Positions 63,037-64,000 of a stretch of DNA of 64,000 nt are shown here, piece by piece. Every line of letters starts with the position of its first letter. Position 1 is the stretch's first letter. Under the pieces are notes generated by a model. The model did no database searches. It was not told the DNA's origin and saw only the letters and a program-made list of their open reading frames with translations. A program made the translations under genes and the position numbers. The DNA is from Prescottella subtropica (GTDB lineage Bacteria; Actinomycetota; Actinomycetes; Mycobacteriales; Mycobacteriaceae), in assembly GCF_005434945.1 (NCBI RefSeq), contig NZ_SKCH01000017.1, positions 1 to 64,000 of the forward strand. Direction: 5' to 3'.

Positions 63037-64000
63037 CTATCGCAGCAGACTTGCGATGGCCATGCCGAGCGTCCGTGACAGCGGCGGTGGCATCGCATTG
63101 GCGACTTGTCGATACTGCGCGGTCTTCCGACCGGCGAAGCGCCAGGTCTCGGGGAACCCTTGGAGGATCGCGACTTGATCGACAGTCAGTTTGACCATTC
63201 CCGACCGTCCCAGGGGCGGGTCCCAGACGAAGTCTGCACCTGGCACCCGGTCGGCAACCGTCCCGCCGTCGACTCCGATCCGTTCCCAGGCCCGTTTGGA
63301 CCCAGTCGGGCCGAGGTCGGCACCACCTCGTTCCCACGAGCCACCCACCAGAGTGGGCGCCAGCCCGATGGCCTGCGCGACCCACTCTTCTGCTGCCGAC
63401 CAGCCGCGACGGACCATCGAGTCGTGAAGGGCCTGGCCGACGGTCGACCATTCCGCAGGAGGGCCGTCGGGCAAATCGAGGGCATCGAGCCCGTGAGATT
63501 TGGTAGCCACGAGAACGCCATGTTTGCGATCCTGCGGCACCCCGACGTCGGCAGCGTTGACGACAATCCACCGATACGAGTAGCCGAGGTGGGTCAGCTC
63601 GATCTCTACATCGCCCCGAAGAGTCGCGTAGGCGTCACTGGTGACGAGATCAGGGACGTTGTCGAGTAGCAGCGCTTTCGGCTGCACGCCGTGCACCAGC
63701 ATGACCGTCGCCCGCACCAGTTCCTGCTCGATGGCCGACCCACGGGTACGTCCGACCGTTGCCGCAGACTTCAATCGCGGAAGCCCCGCTGCCAATAGAT
63801 CGACGTCGTAGGTTTGCGGTTCATCGACCGGATCGAAAGCCAACAGATCCATGTCACGGACGTCCCAGCCAGGTCGGTTCGACTGGAGCGTTTCGCACGC
63901 AACGGGTCGGTTGTCCAGTAAAAGAACCGGGTCGAAGCCGGCTTGTTCGAGGCCAAGCGCGAGCCCACCACCACCCGCACACACCACAAGCGACGTGAAT
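63037..64000 (-). CDS. C5-methyltransferase-like protein lacking the catalytic Pro-Cys motif (5' end beyond window)
   Basis: A protein of at least 320 residues whose frame stays open to the window edge. Motif I is recognisable (C-A-G-G-G-G-L-A-L-G-L-E), and motif X (Q-V-A-N-A-M-P-P) and the Q-G-F-P-E-T-W block are normal. Where motif IV should read G-G-x-P-C-x-x-x-S it reads A-A-G-L-P-R-L-K-S, so the catalytic Cys is Arg. Motif VI is D-N-V instead of E-N-V, and motif VIII is Q-D-R-K-H. The gene is intact, so this looks like selection for a non-catalytic role, perhaps as partner of the adjacent active enzyme. Confidence 0.85.
   Translation of the reverse strand, partial: FTSLVVCAGGGGLALGLEQAGFDPVLLLDNRPVACETLQSNRPGWDVRDMDLLAFDPVDEPQTYDVDLLAAGLPRLKSAATVGRTRGSAIEQELVRATVMLVHGVQPKALLLDNVPDLVTSDAYATLRGDVEIELTHLGYSYRWIVVNAADVGVPQDRKHGVLVATKSHGLDALDLPDGPPAEWSTVGQALHDSMVRRGWSAAEEWVAQAIGLAPTLVGGSWERGGADLGPTGSKRAWERIGVDGGTVADRVPGADFVWDPPLGRSGMVKLTVDQVAILQGFPETWRFAGRKTAQYRQVANAMPPPLSRTLGMAIASLLR

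Noticed and set aside
63767-63788. Frameshift or assembly error as the cause of the missing Pro-Cys in the second methyltransferase
   Set aside because: The frame is the same on both sides and neighbouring residues still fit the family; motifs VI and VIII are also altered. A single substitution error cannot be ruled out from one sequence, but several changed motifs argue against it.

Overview
The window is high-GC actinobacterial DNA. It looks like a mycolate-containing actinomycete, most likely Rhodococcus or a close relative. The clues are a 13E12/DUF222-type HNH endonuclease end, a WS/DGAT wax-ester/triacylglycerol synthase next to PlsB and a HAD-PlsC fusion (the arrangement known from Mycobacterium Rv2482c-Rv2484c), ESX/type VII secretion (WXG100, EspC-like) substrates, a DUF3558 lipoprotein and a mycothiol-dependent-isomerase-family protein. 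I saw no rRNA, tRNA, CRISPR array or insertion sequence.

Positions 1-36 kb are ordinary metabolic chromosome. A MarR regulator sits divergently from an alpha/beta hydrolase. A tightly coupled minus-strand operon (7447 to 2038) encodes all five enzymes that take isobutyryl-CoA to propionyl-CoA (MmsA, acyl-CoA dehydrogenase, 3-hydroxyisobutyryl-CoA hydrolase, MmsB, enoyl-CoA hydratase). Its logical upstream partner, a branched-chain 2-oxoacid dehydrogenase (E1alpha, E1beta, E2), lies at 20.1-23.2 kb, divergent from an Lrp/AsnC regulator. Between them are a Tat-exported sulfatase, two secreted alpha/beta hydrolases, a SWIM/SNF2 pair, a shikimate dehydrogenase homologue, an orphan SdhB and an APH-type phosphotransferase. 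After the E2 gene come the three-gene proton-translocating transhydrogenase (pntAa-Ab-B), a DUF488 protein, a mycothiol-linked isomerase-family protein, a peptidase-E-like protein, the formamidase pair FmdB-FmdA, and the lipid operon WS/DGAT-PlsB-HAD/PlsC.

Positions 36-44.9 kb are a type VII secretion accessory region. It holds a WSG-containing Thr/Gly-rich protein, small helical proteins, a DUF3558 lipoprotein, then an EspC-like protein, a 793-residue protein, two tandem paralogous lipoproteins and a WXG protein. The layout resembles a secreted effector with surface immunity lipoproteins, but that is inference. A GlcD-type FAD oxidase interrupts the region.

Positions 44.9-64 kb are a defence island, by eye less GC-rich than the rest. 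On the minus strand, coupled by 4-nt overlaps, are a 1,600-residue protein fusing an N-terminal sacsin/GHKL-type ATPase to a C-terminal SF2 helicase, a UvrD-family helicase, a DrmA-type helicase and a DrmB/DUF1998 protein, followed by a small ScoMcrA-like reader protein without a nuclease. Divergent from it on the plus strand are an HTH-GHKL ATPase and two genes of unknown function. The island ends with two C5-cytosine-methyltransferase-family genes; the second runs off the window and lacks the catalytic Pro-Cys motif. It contains the DISARM core (DrmA, DrmB, cytosine methyltransferase) but no DrmC phospholipase-D nuclease in view, and it adds two GHKL ATPases, a second helicase family and a degenerate methyltransferase. 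I regard it as a non-canonical DISARM-like system and the most interesting part of the window.
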